Positions 6,018-15,153 of a stretch of 64,000 bases of DNA are shown piece after piece. Numbering within the stretch: the stretch's first letter is position 1; every line of letters begins with the position of its first letter. The notes under the pieces were generated by a model, which saw nothing but the letters and a program-made list of their open reading frames with translations, searched no databases and had not been told where the DNA came from. The position numbers and the translations under genes were made by a program. This DNA comes from Runella sp. SP2 (lineage in GTDB: Bacteria; Bacteroidota; Bacteroidia; Cytophagales; Spirosomataceae), in assembly GCF_003711225.1 (NCBI RefSeq), contig NZ_CP031030.1, positions 2,542,001 through 2,606,000 on the forward strand, read 5' to 3'.

Positions 6018-9000
6018 TTACTCTTTCACCTCAAAAACATAACTTCCTGATGTTAAAGGAAGTACCACTTCTCCATTTTCCAACTTTGCCCCTTTCCATT
6101 GCGCAATAGGTTTGCCGCTTTCGGTGATTTGGGTAAGGCTTTTGGCAGGAAGATGCAATATCGCGGTCGTATTGGCAGGGACTGTGCATTTGTACGTAAA
6201 AGTGGTTGATTTGCTTTCCCATTCACTCGAAATGCGTCCGTACATCGTGTCCACGTAGCCTTTGGCAAAGGTAATGCGTTTGTCGGGGTCAGGAGTAGGC
6301 TTGAGTACAAACTCTTTGAAAGCGGCTTTGTCGGGATGGCGCTGAATTCCCAACGAATAATTGTACATCCACGAAGCCACCGCCCCGAAAGAATAGTGGT
6401 TGAAGGAGTTCATGCTGTTGTTTCCTCCAAAACCATTTTCAACGGTATAGCTGTTCAAACGCTCCCAAATCGACGTCGCACCATTGACCACCGAGTACAA
6501 CCACGACGGATAGTCTTTTTGCTGCACCAAACGATACGCTTGGGCATGATTTCCGTTGTCCGATAGCGCCTCCGATATGGAAGCAGTCCCGATAAAGCCC
6601 GTCATGAGCGAGTACGAGGGGCGTTCGATACCGCCATCGTCTTTGTTTTTACGCTCAATCGTTTCGTTTAAATACTTGATAGCAAACGGCTTATTTACTT
6701 CGTCAAACATTCCCAACGCCAAAGGAATGGCGTACGAGGCTTGGGTATCCATGAGCACGCCTTTATCTGATTTTGTTTCAGCCGCTTGCGGCCCTGGAGG
6801 CCCCATTCGAGCCGTTACCACCCCCGATTTGACAGTGCGGTGCGTATTTTTATCAACATAAACGTCATTAATGGTCTTTTTGATTTCTTGTTGACGTTTG
6901 GCAAACTGCGCCGCATCGTCGGTTTTACCCAAAATGGTCGCGACTTTGCTCATAATTTCCAAGTCGTAGGCAAAGTAGGACATCCAGAAAAGGGTGTTAT
7001 CATTTTTGTTGTTTTCGGGACTCAACCAGTCACCCAGCGGGCCTTCGTTCAAAATGCCGTTCGTTTTGTCCACCTTGGTTTCCAAGAAGTTGATGTACTT
7101 TTTCATGGCATCGTAATGCTCACGTAGTAGCTGATTATCACCGTATTGTCGATAAGTTTCCCAAGCCACAGTAATCCCCGCACTTCCCCACAACGTTCCA
7201 CCAAAACCACCACCTACGGGTGCGACGTCGGTAAAACGGCCATTTTCAGGCTGCATATCGCGCATAGCCAACAAATGACGCCTTAAAAATGGGTTGGCTT
7301 GTGCCAAATACGTCGCGCTTTTGGCAAATACCGAAATATCACCACTCCAACCCATCCGTTCGTTGCGGGCGGGGGTGTCGGTCGGTATCGACAAGAAGTT
7401 ACTCCGCAACGACCAAGTAATGTTTTGCCAAAGTTTGTTCACCAGTTCGTTGGAAGTGGCGAAACTCGACGACAAATCCATGACTGAACTAATCACCAAG
7501 CCTTTTACATCGCTCACAGGAATGGCTTGGTCGATGCCCGTAATTTCTAAATAGCGGTAGCCGTGGAAGGTAAAACGCGGCTGAATGACTTCGTCGCCCC
7601 CCTTCAAAATGTACAAATCTTGGGTCAACGCCGCCCGAATGTTTTCCATCATCACCATGCCTTCATTGCCTTTATAATCGGGCAAATTGGGGTATTTCAT
7701 TTCGGCAAAACGCAGGGTAATGGCTTGACCTTTTCGGCCATTTTTAATGGTGATTTGGGGTACACCCACCATGTTTTGCGTCATGTCATAGACAAATACC
7801 TTGGGGCGCACTTCCTCCACGCTTTTGGCGGTAAGGGTTTTGACAATCGTGGCATTTTCACCCATTTGCCCAACAAGCTTAAAATCATCGTATTCCAGCG
7901 ACGATTTCCGCCCCAAAGCATCGGTAACGGTGCCCTTAAACGCAGTTCCATCCAAGGGTATAACCACTGCCGATTTCCAAGCAGCGTCATTGTAGTCCGC
8001 CGTCGCCCAGCCATTGACGGCTGCTTCTTTGTTGGCATCATATACTTCGCCCTGAAAAAACGACCCGTACCGAATGGGACCATCGCTAAAAAACTTCCAT
8101 TCGGTAGGATTTGACGTTACCACTTGCTCTGAACCATCGGCGTAGGTAATGACCAATTTGCTCAACAACGACTGACGGTCACCGAAGAAATTCCAGTTTT
8201 CGCCGCTGTAAGTAATGTTTCCACTCCACCAACCTTCACTCAACCACGCTCCAAGGGCATTTTTCTGGCCAGATTTTATACCAGAGGTAACATCGTACGT
8301 TTGGTACATGTGGGTTTTGTTGTACTGCGTAAGACCTGGGTTAAAATAATCGTTAGAGACGCGGCTACCGTTGAGAAACAGTTCGTAAATCCCACGGGCA
8401 GTGGCGTACAAACGTGCCTTAGCGATGGATTTCGACTGAGTGGTAAAAGTCGTCCGAAGCATGGGAGCCGCATTTCGGCTAGGGTCGGCCGTGACTAAGC
8501 CGCCACTTACTGCGTAGCTTCCGTTCTCCACTTTTACATTTGAAGCCGAAAAAATCCCCGAATACGGCTGTTTTTGAAGGTTTTCGGTAAAAATTGGATT
8601 GGATGGATAACGATAATTCCGAACCGTTACGCCCGAAAAAAAGGCTTTTTGTCCGTTAGGAACGCGAAAACCAATGTCGGCTAACATCGGGAAACTGATG
8701 TAGTTATTTCCACTTCCAACGGGGTTTAAGTTGTACCCCCGAGCACCAAAACGACCTCCACCGCCTGCGGGTGCTACTTTATCTTTCAGCTTGTTAGCAT
8801 CTTTGTTGCCGTCCACGTAAAATTCAAACAATCCAAAATTACATTCTACCAACAATTGATGCTTTTCGTATTTATTGGCCGCATTTATCAACGATTGCGG
8901 AATGTCAAAACTTTTCAATGGGACGTCTTCTTTATCGTCTTTGGTATAACCAACACGATAAATATTCAGTTTGGCGAGACCGTCCGCAGCGTCGCTAACG

Positions 9001-9635
9001 TTGGAAATATCTAACTCCAAGGCCACATAACTCTCGTTTTTGCCTTTGGTTACCCCCATCAGGTTCAAGTCTTTGGTCATTAAACGGCGGTCGTTGGCAC
9101 CAAACACAAAAGAAGCTTTGGTAGCATTGCTGGTTTTATCGAGCTGAACCCCATACTCAAATTTAAACACCGATAAATAGTGCGAATACAACACCATATC
9201 GTCATCGCCTCCCCCAATCCAGTTAGCTCCTGACCATGCCGCAATCGAAGGGTTCATCAAGCCCGTTTCAAACCACGAACTACTTGTAATCGGTTTGCCC
9301 GTATTGTCCCAAACGGTCAATTTCCACTGATAACGCGTCGTAGGTTGGAGGCCACTTCCTGCGTATTCGATGCCATGCGAAAGCGACGAATTTACCTTTT
9401 TGGTATCCCAAACTACTTGATTTTTAGCGTTGGAAACCACAATTTGGTAGGCAGTTTGGCTGTAACCTCGTTTTGCGTCCAAGGCTTTCATTTGCCAAGA
9501 AAACTGCGGAATGGGAGTGTCAATTCCTAACGGTGTGGCTTGATAGTTGACTTGTAATTGGTTAAGCGCGACGTTAGCCCACACCCTTGCTCCCCACAAA
9601 AACAAGATACAAGCAGTAAAAAATAGTCTTTTCAT
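6018..9635 (-). CDS. GH78 alpha-L-rhamnosidase, secreted
   Basis: The ATG at 9635 is preferred over one 33 bases upstream because it starts a signal peptide (MKRLFFTACILFLWGARVWA). The 1205-aa product has the bacterial alpha-L-rhamnosidase layout: N-terminal Ig-like domain, an inserted lectin-like stretch (~150-350), beta-sandwich domains (YRYLEITG), then the (alpha/alpha)6 catalytic domain with DTPARNERMGWSGD near residues 750-763, GPLGDWLSP near 865, and a C-terminal beta domain. It is longer than the usual ~900-1100 aa because of the N-terminal insertion. It should release terminal L-rhamnose from glycans or glycosides. Its promoter has the same architecture as that of the GH106-like gene. 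Confidence 0.92.
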   Translation of the reverse strand: MKRLFFTACILFLWGARVWANVALNQLQVNYQATPLGIDTPIPQFSWQMKALDAKRGYSQTAYQIVVSNAKNQVVWDTKKVNSSLSHGIEYAGSGLQPTTRYQWKLTVWDNTGKPITSSSWFETGLMNPSIAAWSGANWIGGGDDDMVLYSHYLSVFKFEYGVQLDKTSNATKASFVFGANDRRLMTKDLNLMGVTKGKNESYVALELDISNVSDAADGLAKLNIYRVGYTKDDKEDVPLKSFDIPQSLINAANKYEKHQLLVECNFGLFEFYVDGNKDANKLKDKVAPAGGGGRFGARGYNLNPVGSGNNYISFPMLADIGFRVPNGQKAFFSGVTVRNYRYPSNPIFTENLQKQPYSGIFSASNVKVENGSYAVSGGLVTADPSRNAAPMLRTTFTTQSKSIAKARLYATARGIYELFLNGSRVSNDYFNPGLTQYNKTHMYQTYDVTSGIKSGQKNALGAWLSEGWWSGNITYSGENWNFFGDRQSLLSKLVITYADGSEQVVTSNPTEWKFFSDGPIRYGSFFQGEVYDANKEAAVNGWATADYNDAAWKSAVVIPLDGTAFKGTVTDALGRKSSLEYDDFKLVGQMGENATIVKTLTAKSVEEVRPKVFVYDMTQNMVGVPQITIKNGRKGQAITLRFAEMKYPNLPDYKGNEGMVMMENIRAALTQDLYILKGGDEVIQPRFTFHGYRYLEITGIDQAIPVSDVKGLVISSVMDLSSSFATSNELVNKLWQNITWSLRSNFLSIPTDTPARNERMGWSGDISVFAKSATYLAQANPFLRRHLLAMRDMQPENGRFTDVAPVGGGFGGTLWGSAGITVAWETYRQYGDNQLLREHYDAMKKYINFLETKVDKTNGILNEGPLGDWLSPENNKNDNTLFWMSYFAYDLEIMSKVATILGKTDDAAQFAKRQQEIKKTINDVYVDKNTHRTVKSGVVTARMGPPGPQAAETKSDKGVLMDTQASYAIPLALGMFDEVNKPFAIKYLNETIERKNKDDGGIERPSYSLMTGFIGTASISEALSDNGNHAQAYRLVQQKDYPSWLYSVVNGATSIWERLNSYTVENGFGGNNSMNSFNHYSFGAVASWMYNYSLGIQRHPDKAAFKEFVLKPTPDPDKRITFAKGYVDTMYGRISSEWESKSTTFTYKCTVPANTTAILHLPAKSLTQITESGKPIAQWKGAKLENGEVVLPLTSGSYVFEVKE

Positions 9636-9682
9636 TTTTGAACTTTGGTTTAGATATGCCTTTGACATTTCTTTTAATTGTT

Positions 9683-9739
9683 CAAAAATATATTGACATT
9701 ATACCGCCTGTATCCTGTGCTTTCCCGTTATTGTCTCAA
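9683..9739 (-). promoter_or_regulatory. Promoter and upstream element of the GH78 gene
   Basis: Read on the minus strand, this is TTGAGACAATA (9739-9729), 12 bases, AGGATA (9716-9711), 20 bases, TATTTTTG (9690-9683), with a leader of about 40 nt to the ATG at 9635. All three blocks and both spacings are identical to those at 376-432. Confidence 0.6.
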
Positions 9740-9762
9740 CTTGATGCAATAATTAATAATTA

Positions 9763-10170
9763 TTACTTCACCACTTCACTCACCAAAATAATGGGAGCGA
9801 CATTGGTATAATTGGCAAAATCGGCTCGAATGACGTCTCGGTTAGGCGCGATGGCTGATTGATAGTCGCTGAGGCTTTTTATATAAAATGTACCAATCGC
9901 CATAAAGGGTAGTGGTTGATTAGGCAAACCACTCGCCAATCCTTTTTCAATGGTATATTTCACCAAATTTGCCCCCAAATACCCCGCCACCATGGGCATG
10001 TGCTTGGTTTCGTAGTACTCCATGTTGAAGGTTTTGCCTTCGGCGTAAGGATACATGATGGATACTTTAATCAAGCCTTTTTCAGCAGCCTGATTTGGTT
10101 GTTTGTCTTGGCTAAACGCCGCCAAACTAGAAATGAACAGAAAAGATGACAGAAGAAATCTGAGCTTCAT
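9763..10170 (-). CDS. Exported EthD-family protein
   Basis: This 135-aa protein has a signal peptide (MKLRFLLSSFLFISSLAAFS). The remainder is a dimeric alpha/beta-barrel EthD domain: VSIMYPYAEGKTFNMEYY, then 'T-K-H-M-P-M-V' and a C-terminal A-x-x-I-L-V-S-E strand. EthD proteins are small ferredoxin-like-fold partners of oxidative degradation enzymes; most are cytoplasmic, so the signal peptide is a noteworthy variant common in this phylum. It is divergent from the LysR gene at 10296 (125-bp gap), the usual arrangement for a LysR target, so regulation by that protein is likely. Confidence 0.8.
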   Translation of the reverse strand: MKLRFLLSSFLFISSLAAFSQDKQPNQAAEKGLIKVSIMYPYAEGKTFNMEYYETKHMPMVAGYLGANLVKYTIEKGLASGLPNQPLPFMAIGTFYIKSLSDYQSAIAPNRDVIRADFANYTNVAPIILVSEVVK

Positions 10171-10238
10171 GGCTACATGTGTTTAAAGAGTTAAATGATT
10201 GATTTAAAGCAATGTTCCGCAAATATCTGAACAGGTTT

Positions 10239-10246
10239 TATATTTG
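10239..10246 (+). promoter_or_regulatory. -7 promoter box for the LysR gene
   Basis: TATATTTG matches TAnnTTTG and lies 50 bases before the ATG at 10296. A TTG -33 box is not evident. Confidence 0.4.
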
Positions 10247-10295
10247 CAAAACGCTATTTTTCGATACAAACCATCGAAAAAAACGATTTAGAAAA

Positions 10296-11162
10296 ATGGA
10301 ATTAAGACAACTGAAGTATTTTTTAAAAGCCAAGGAGCTCTTGAACTTTACGGAGGCGGCAAAGGCATTAAATATTAGCCAAAGCACCCTTTCCCAGCAA
10401 ATCAAACAATTGGAAGATGAGTTAAACGTGCCTTTGTTTAACCGTATCGGCAAACGCATCACGCTCACTGAAGCAGGAGATTTGTTTGGAGAGTATGCGT
10501 TGCAGAGCATAAATAGAGCGAATGAAGGATTATTGCTCTTGCAAGATTTGAAAAACCTGAACACGGGAAAAATTACCGTCGGCGTGATTTATTCCATGCG
10601 GATTCTTTTTGCCAAAACCTTGATACAGTTTGCCCAGCAGTACCCAAATATCAAGATCCAAGTGGTGTTCGGCACCACCAAAGACCTGCTCGATAAGCTC
10701 AATTCGCACCAATTTGATTTTGTCTTGATTTTCCACGAAAAGCCCAACGAGCCACACCTCAAATACCAGCCTATTTTGACCTCTAATATGGTATTGGTTA
10801 CTGCTAAGAAATCATCGTTGGCCTCCAAAAAAACAATCTCTCTTCATGAAGTAGCAACCCTTCCTTTGGCACTCCCTTTCAGCGGCTACAGTACGATCCA
10901 GTTTTTTGAAGAAGTGTTCAGCCAAAAAAAATTAGAACCCAACATCTGCATGGAAATCAACGACATACCTACGTTGTTTGAAATTGTAAAAACGGGGTTT
11001 TGGCACACCATCTTGAGTGATACCAGCGTCAATGACCCAGAAGTAGTAGGCATCCCCATCGAAGGTGAAAACATGAAACGAACGATTATGATTATTTCAC
11101 TCAAAGAAGCCTACGAGAAGCAGGCGGTAAAAAAGCTGTATGAGTTGTTGCGGGGGATTTGA
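10296..11162 (+). CDS. LysR-family transcriptional regulator
   Basis: The start at 10296 gives the canonical LysR N-terminus MELRQLKYFLKAKELLNFTE; an upstream extension of 28 residues has no family support. Residues 1-60 form the winged helix (AAKALNISQSTLSQQIKQLE), and ~90-288 form the periplasmic-binding-protein-like effector domain (ITVGVIYSMRILFAKTLIQF). Length 288 aa is typical. LysR proteins usually control a divergent neighbour, here the EthD gene at 10170, and respond to a small aromatic or organic acid. The effector is unknown. Confidence 0.88.
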   Translation: MELRQLKYFLKAKELLNFTEAAKALNISQSTLSQQIKQLEDELNVPLFNRIGKRITLTEAGDLFGEYALQSINRANEGLLLLQDLKNLNTGKITVGVIYSMRILFAKTLIQFAQQYPNIKIQVVFGTTKDLLDKLNSHQFDFVLIFHEKPNEPHLKYQPILTSNMVLVTAKKSSLASKKTISLHEVATLPLALPFSGYSTIQFFEEVFSQKKLEPNICMEINDIPTLFEIVKTGFWHTILSDTSVNDPEVVGIPIEGENMKRTIMIISLKEAYEKQAVKKLYELLRGI

Positions 11163-11225
11163 GGAATGTTTTTCTTTTTGCGTTATTTTTCTTGTATTTT
11201 AGTAAAAAAATCAACCTTCATAGGC

Positions 11226-11606
11226 ATGAATTCGTCCCTCTCAGCGCTTTTTCACGAGGCAGAGCGATTAGATAATCGTTCTTTAGATACTCTTATTGCC
11301 AATATAATTTCATTAAGAGCTCAACGCGAAACACCTGATAATCAAAAAACAGAAGCTTTTTTATTAAAAAAAATAAATAAAAGTCTCTCCATTGGCCAAA
11401 TCGAGCGCTTTAAGGTTCTCAACCAAAAACGTTTAGATGAAACAATTTCTGCGGAAGAGTACGCTGAGCTTCTTATTTTACTCGATAAAATTGAAAAACT
11501 AAATGTAAGCCGACTCAAGTACTTAACCTCACTTGCTCGGCTGCGACAAGTCACAGTCCGTGAATTAATGAAGCAGTTGGGAATTTCAGGATCACTTAAT
11601 GGCTAA
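11226..11606 (+). CDS. Small helical partner of the downstream HNH nuclease
   Basis: This 126-aa protein (ATG at 11226; an in-frame extension upstream lacks support) is predicted nearly all alpha-helical and charged, with heptad-like stretches (ALFHEAERLDNRSLDTLIANI, AELLILLDKIEKLNVSRL) and a C-terminal R-L-R-Q-V-T-V-R-E-L-M motif. Its last codons overlap the HNH gene by 8 bases (ATGGCTAA), so translation is coupled. I recall similar small proteins preceding HNH genes in cyanobacteria and other Cytophagales, so this looks like a recurrent two-gene module. Function is unknown; antitoxin, inhibitor or specificity partner are possibilities. Confidence 0.75.
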   Translation: MNSSLSALFHEAERLDNRSLDTLIANIISLRAQRETPDNQKTEAFLLKKINKSLSIGQIERFKVLNQKRLDETISAEEYAELLILLDKIEKLNVSRLKYLTSLARLRQVTVRELMKQLGISGSLNG

Positions 11607-12024
11607 GTCTTATATTTCACCAAGCACAAAGCAAGCCATTTTTACAAGAGCTCAAGGATACTGTGAGTATTGTAAAAGCCCTGCTGATTTTACTACAGAG
11701 CCGTTTTCCATCGAGCACATCCAGCCAGTTTCTAAAGATGGTTCCAACGATTTTCTTAATTTAGCATTAGCCTGCCTCGGGTGTAATATTATCAAATCCG
11801 ATAAAACTGAATTCACCGACCCTATTTCGTTACATCTTTCTTCTTTGTTTAACCCACGTACAATGTCATGGGAAGAACATTTTATGTGGGATGAAACATC
11901 CACCTTAATCATTGGAAAAACTGCCACTGGCCGCGCTACAATCGAAGCCCTCAATTTGAATCGTCGTCCGTTGAAAAATCTTAGACGTGCTCTAATTGCC
12001 ATCGGTGAGCATCCTCCTGAATAA
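11599..12024 (+). CDS. HNH endonuclease
   Basis: This 141-aa protein has a compact HNH domain: CEYCKSP (first Cys pair, residues ~22-25), FSIEHIQPVSKDGSND (H of the H-N-H), NLALACLGCN (second Cys pair and Asn) and KSD. The four Cys would hold a structural zinc and the His/Asn residues a catalytic metal. The C-terminal ~60 residues (LFNPRTMSWEEHFMW, ATIEALNLNR) are characteristic of the stand-alone HNH family that follows a small helical protein gene. It should nick or cut DNA. Whether it acts in defence, as a toxin or in repair is not shown by context. Confidence 0.88.
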   Translation: MAKSYISPSTKQAIFTRAQGYCEYCKSPADFTTEPFSIEHIQPVSKDGSNDFLNLALACLGCNIIKSDKTEFTDPISLHLSSLFNPRTMSWEEHFMWDETSTLIIGKTATGRATIEALNLNRRPLKNLRRALIAIGEHPPE

Positions 12025-12082
12025 TATTACAACTAATATACCCGCTACGACTTTCCTTAATTGGTCTTCTATTTCACAAATG

Positions 12083-12955
12083 TCAGTCTTTACCCTCATA
12101 CGAAACAAACTCATAGGTAGCGTCGCCACCAGATACACTAAATTTCAAAAAGCCCCTTGAACCATGTGTGTTACCGCGCCATGATGGTCGGCCAGCGATG
12201 GAGCCACCCGTAATGTAGTGGGTTTTTCCTGCTATGTTTAAGTCCTCAAACCAGTGAATGTGTCCTTGAAGAACAAACTTGAGGTTATAGTCTTTAAAAA
12301 GCGCCAAGACTTCATTACGGTTAGTCACTGGGGGCTGAGAGAGGTAGCCATTTTGAGGAGGATACAAGTCATGGTAAGTTGTAACCAAAGGAATGTGGGC
12401 GACTACCACCACGGGGGTTTCGGGTTTTACGGAACTGAGGTCATTTTTTATCCATTTTAACTGTCCTTCATCCACTTTCCCGATATACTTGTAGTTATCT
12501 ACATCCAGCACGTTTAAGACCATAAAATGCCATCCTTTGTGGTTAAATGAATAGTAGGGATCACCAAAATATCGCTTAAACATGCCCAGTTTATAGTCGG
12601 GATGCGAGGAATCCTCTGGGCTTTCCTCGTATATACCAAAGAGATCGTGGTTTCCTACGCAATTGTAAACTGGGACTTTAAATCTACGGGTCTGGCTTAG
12701 GTAATAGGTAAAAAGAGAATCCCCTTTTGCCCGATTCCCCCGCATAATGTCAAAAATCTGATCTCCCCCCGAAAGCACAAAATCAGGTTTAATTTGCTCT
12801 ATTCGTTGTACTACTTTATTGAATGCTTTTTCTACGACGGGGTCGGGACGTAGGTGCATATCAGTCATAAAAACGAAAGAAAAGTTGCCGTTTTGAGCCG
12901 AAACTGCATTTAAACAGAGACAGTAAACCAAAATAAGTAGAAAGTGCTTCATCAT
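12083..12955 (-). CDS. Secreted calcineurin-like metallophosphoesterase
   Basis: This 290-aa protein has a signal peptide (MMKHFLLILVYCLCLNAVSA) and all five metallophosphoesterase blocks: D-x-H in FVFMTDMHL, GGDQIFD, GNHDLFG, VVVAHIPLV and GHIHWFED. These supply a dinuclear metal site for phosphomonoester or phosphodiester hydrolysis in the periplasm. It resembles CpdA/Icc-like exported phosphodiesterases. It follows the molybdoenzyme gene on the same strand after 50 bases, so it may be read from the same transcript, though no functional link is evident. Confidence 0.88.
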   Translation of the reverse strand: MMKHFLLILVYCLCLNAVSAQNGNFSFVFMTDMHLRPDPVVEKAFNKVVQRIEQIKPDFVLSGGDQIFDIMRGNRAKGDSLFTYYLSQTRRFKVPVYNCVGNHDLFGIYEESPEDSSHPDYKLGMFKRYFGDPYYSFNHKGWHFMVLNVLDVDNYKYIGKVDEGQLKWIKNDLSSVKPETPVVVVAHIPLVTTYHDLYPPQNGYLSQPPVTNRNEVLALFKDYNLKFVLQGHIHWFEDLNIAGKTHYITGGSIAGRPSWRGNTHGSRGFLKFSVSGGDATYEFVSYEGKD

Positions 12956-13005
12956 GAAAATGCCATTTTTAAAGGTATAACTGAAAAAAGCACAGTTCAG
13001 GCTAT

Positions 13006-15129
13006 CTATTTCACCCCAAACCTCACTCCTTTCATCGCCTCTTCTTTCATAAAAGGTTGGTTATAAAGCCGTTTGCCCGTAGCTTTGAAAAAGGCGTTGG
13101 CAAAAGCAGCAGCGGCAGGCGGAAGGGCGGGTTCACCCAAACCCGTGGGGTTGATGGCACTGTCCACAAAATGCACCTCCACGGCGGGAATTTCGTTGAT
13201 GCGTATCAAGCGGTAGGTATCAAAATTTTGTTGGTTGGGGATACCGTCTTTGAGGGTTACTTCGCCATATAAGGCGTGTCCCAAGCCGTCGATGATTCCA
13301 CCTTGCACTTGCTGGTACGCGCCGCTGAGGTTAACCACTACCCCACAGTCCACTGCGGCGATCATCTTTCGCAGCACTATACGACCTTTTACCTCCTCAA
13401 TTTCAGCCACTTGCGCAATGTACGACCCGTGCGAAAAATAGGCGCTAAAGCCTTGAAAAACGTTTTTCTTTTTGCCCCAATTCGATTTTTCGGCCACCAG
13501 TTTTATCACTCCCTTCATACGCTCAATGTCGTACTTAACCGACCCAACGGGTTCTTTTTGGGCTTTTTCGAGGTATTCCAAACGGTATTCGATGGGGTCG
13601 CGGTGGGCGGCGGTGGCGATTTCATCAAAAAAAGACTGCTCAGCAAACCCCAAAAAATTCTCGGACGGTGCCCGCCACGGACTCGTCGTCACGGGTGATT
13701 TGTGGTCGATGGAGTCCACCTGAAAATTTGGCACAGCGCCCGCAGGAAAATGATCAGGGCGTGTGCTGTTACCTGAGTTGACGCCCACGCCCCGCATTCG
13801 GTAGCCTATCCAATTGCCTTTTGCGTCTAGTGCCGCCTCAAAACGGTAGCGCATTGCTGGTCGGTACTGCCCACCTCGCATGTCGTCCTCGCGCGTCCAC
13901 ATGAGCTTAACGGGCGCTTTGACCAAACTCGACAATTCGGCGGCTTCCATCGAATAATCCGAACGCTGTCGGCGGCCGAATCCACCGCCCATGCGCGTCA
14001 TTTCTAAGGTAACTTTCTCAATATCAACGCCCAACAATTTCGCCACGTTTTTTCGGGTATCTTCGGGCAATTGGGCAGGCCCAATCAGTTCAACGCCATC
14101 TTCTTTCACGTGCGCAAAGAAATTCATGGGTTCCATGCAGGCGTGAGACAAAAAAGGCGCTTGGTATTCGCGGGTAATAATTTGGGGTGCAGTTTTCAAT
14201 ACTGCCTCGACATCACCGTCTTTGCGCGATGGTTTTACGTCTGATTTTTCCAGCAATTGTTTCATAATGCGGTCGTGGTCAGCCGTGCTTTCAACCGCTT
14301 CGTCGGGTTCGTAAGTTACTTTGAGTGCCTTGCGGGCGTTCATTACTTGCCACGTGGACTTCCCTAACACCGCTACTTTGTTCTTAAACACAATCACCTC
14401 CACAATGCCAGGCATGGCTTTGGCCGCTGCGGTTTCGACCGATTTTATTTTTGTACCAAACGGCGGGCGTTCAATCATCGCCAACAGCATTCCTTCCCGA
14501 TAAATGTCTGAGCCATAAATCGGTTTTCCCGCAATGATGTCTGCGTTATCGACACTATGAATGGGTTTACCAATCAGTTTGTAATCTTTTTTGTCTTTAA
14601 ACTTTACCTCCGTCGGTACGGGTAAAGCGGCGGCATCGGTGGCTAATTCGCCGTAAGTTAGTTTGCGGCCCGATTCTTTATGCCACACCCAGCCATTATC
14701 CGTCGTCAACGTATGGGGAGCTACGTTCCAGCGTTTGGCGGCGGCTTCCATGAGCATCCAACGGGCAGTGGCGCCTGCTTTGCGAAGTCGATCCCACGAA
14801 TGCTGCATGGCGCCGCTGCCTGCCGTGGCTTGGCGATTGAATTTTTTGGTATCCAAATGGGCTTGAACGATTTTAACGTTCTTCCAATCGGCATCCAATT
14901 CTTCGGCCACAATCATAGGAAAAGCCGTTTTGATGTTCTGACCGACTTCTGGATTCGGGGCAAAAATGGTGATGACGTTATCGGGAGAAATGGAAAGGTA
15001 ACTGTTGAAACTCACCTCCACAGGCAACGTAGCCGCCAACGAATCACTTCCCCGAAAACTCAGCAAAAAGCCCCCTCCCATCATGGTGGAGGCTTTTATA
15101 AAATCCCTACGGTTGAATTTGATAGACAT
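13006..15129 (-). CDS. IorB-like molybdenum hydroxylase large subunit (xanthine dehydrogenase family)
   Basis: This 707-aa protein has a twin-arginine-type N-terminus (NRRDFIKASTMMGGGFLLSF). The body matches isoquinoline 1-oxidoreductase-type molybdopterin-cytosine-dinucleotide subunits: EVGQNIKTAFPMIVAEELD, MGGGFGRRQRSDYS, and near the C-terminus GLGEPALPPAAAAFANA, where Glu is the catalytic base. Such enzymes hydroxylate N-heterocycles or oxidise aldehydes in the periplasm. The [2Fe-2S] small subunit that normally pairs with it is not adjacent. Instead, a cytochrome c protein lies 24 bases upstream on the same strand, suggesting co-transcription and perhaps electron transfer. Confidence 0.88.
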   Translation of the reverse strand: MSIKFNRRDFIKASTMMGGGFLLSFRGSDSLAATLPVEVSFNSYLSISPDNVITIFAPNPEVGQNIKTAFPMIVAEELDADWKNVKIVQAHLDTKKFNRQATAGSGAMQHSWDRLRKAGATARWMLMEAAAKRWNVAPHTLTTDNGWVWHKESGRKLTYGELATDAAALPVPTEVKFKDKKDYKLIGKPIHSVDNADIIAGKPIYGSDIYREGMLLAMIERPPFGTKIKSVETAAAKAMPGIVEVIVFKNKVAVLGKSTWQVMNARKALKVTYEPDEAVESTADHDRIMKQLLEKSDVKPSRKDGDVEAVLKTAPQIITREYQAPFLSHACMEPMNFFAHVKEDGVELIGPAQLPEDTRKNVAKLLGVDIEKVTLEMTRMGGGFGRRQRSDYSMEAAELSSLVKAPVKLMWTREDDMRGGQYRPAMRYRFEAALDAKGNWIGYRMRGVGVNSGNSTRPDHFPAGAVPNFQVDSIDHKSPVTTSPWRAPSENFLGFAEQSFFDEIATAAHRDPIEYRLEYLEKAQKEPVGSVKYDIERMKGVIKLVAEKSNWGKKKNVFQGFSAYFSHGSYIAQVAEIEEVKGRIVLRKMIAAVDCGVVVNLSGAYQQVQGGIIDGLGHALYGEVTLKDGIPNQQNFDTYRLIRINEIPAVEVHFVDSAINPTGLGEPALPPAAAAFANAFFKATGKRLYNQPFMKEEAMKGVRFGVK

Positions 15130-15153
15130 GGTGTGTACGGAATATACCGCTTT

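Noticed and set aside
7563-8114. 183-codon rightward frame inside the GH78 gene
   Set aside because: It is antisense to a strongly supported glycosidase and has no recognisable domain; long antisense frames are common in such genes.
13006-13272. Missing [2Fe-2S] IorA subunit hidden in a short frame near the molybdoenzyme
   Set aside because: No frame in the flanking gaps has the C-x4-C-x2-C ferredoxin pattern; the gaps of 24 and 50 bases are too short.
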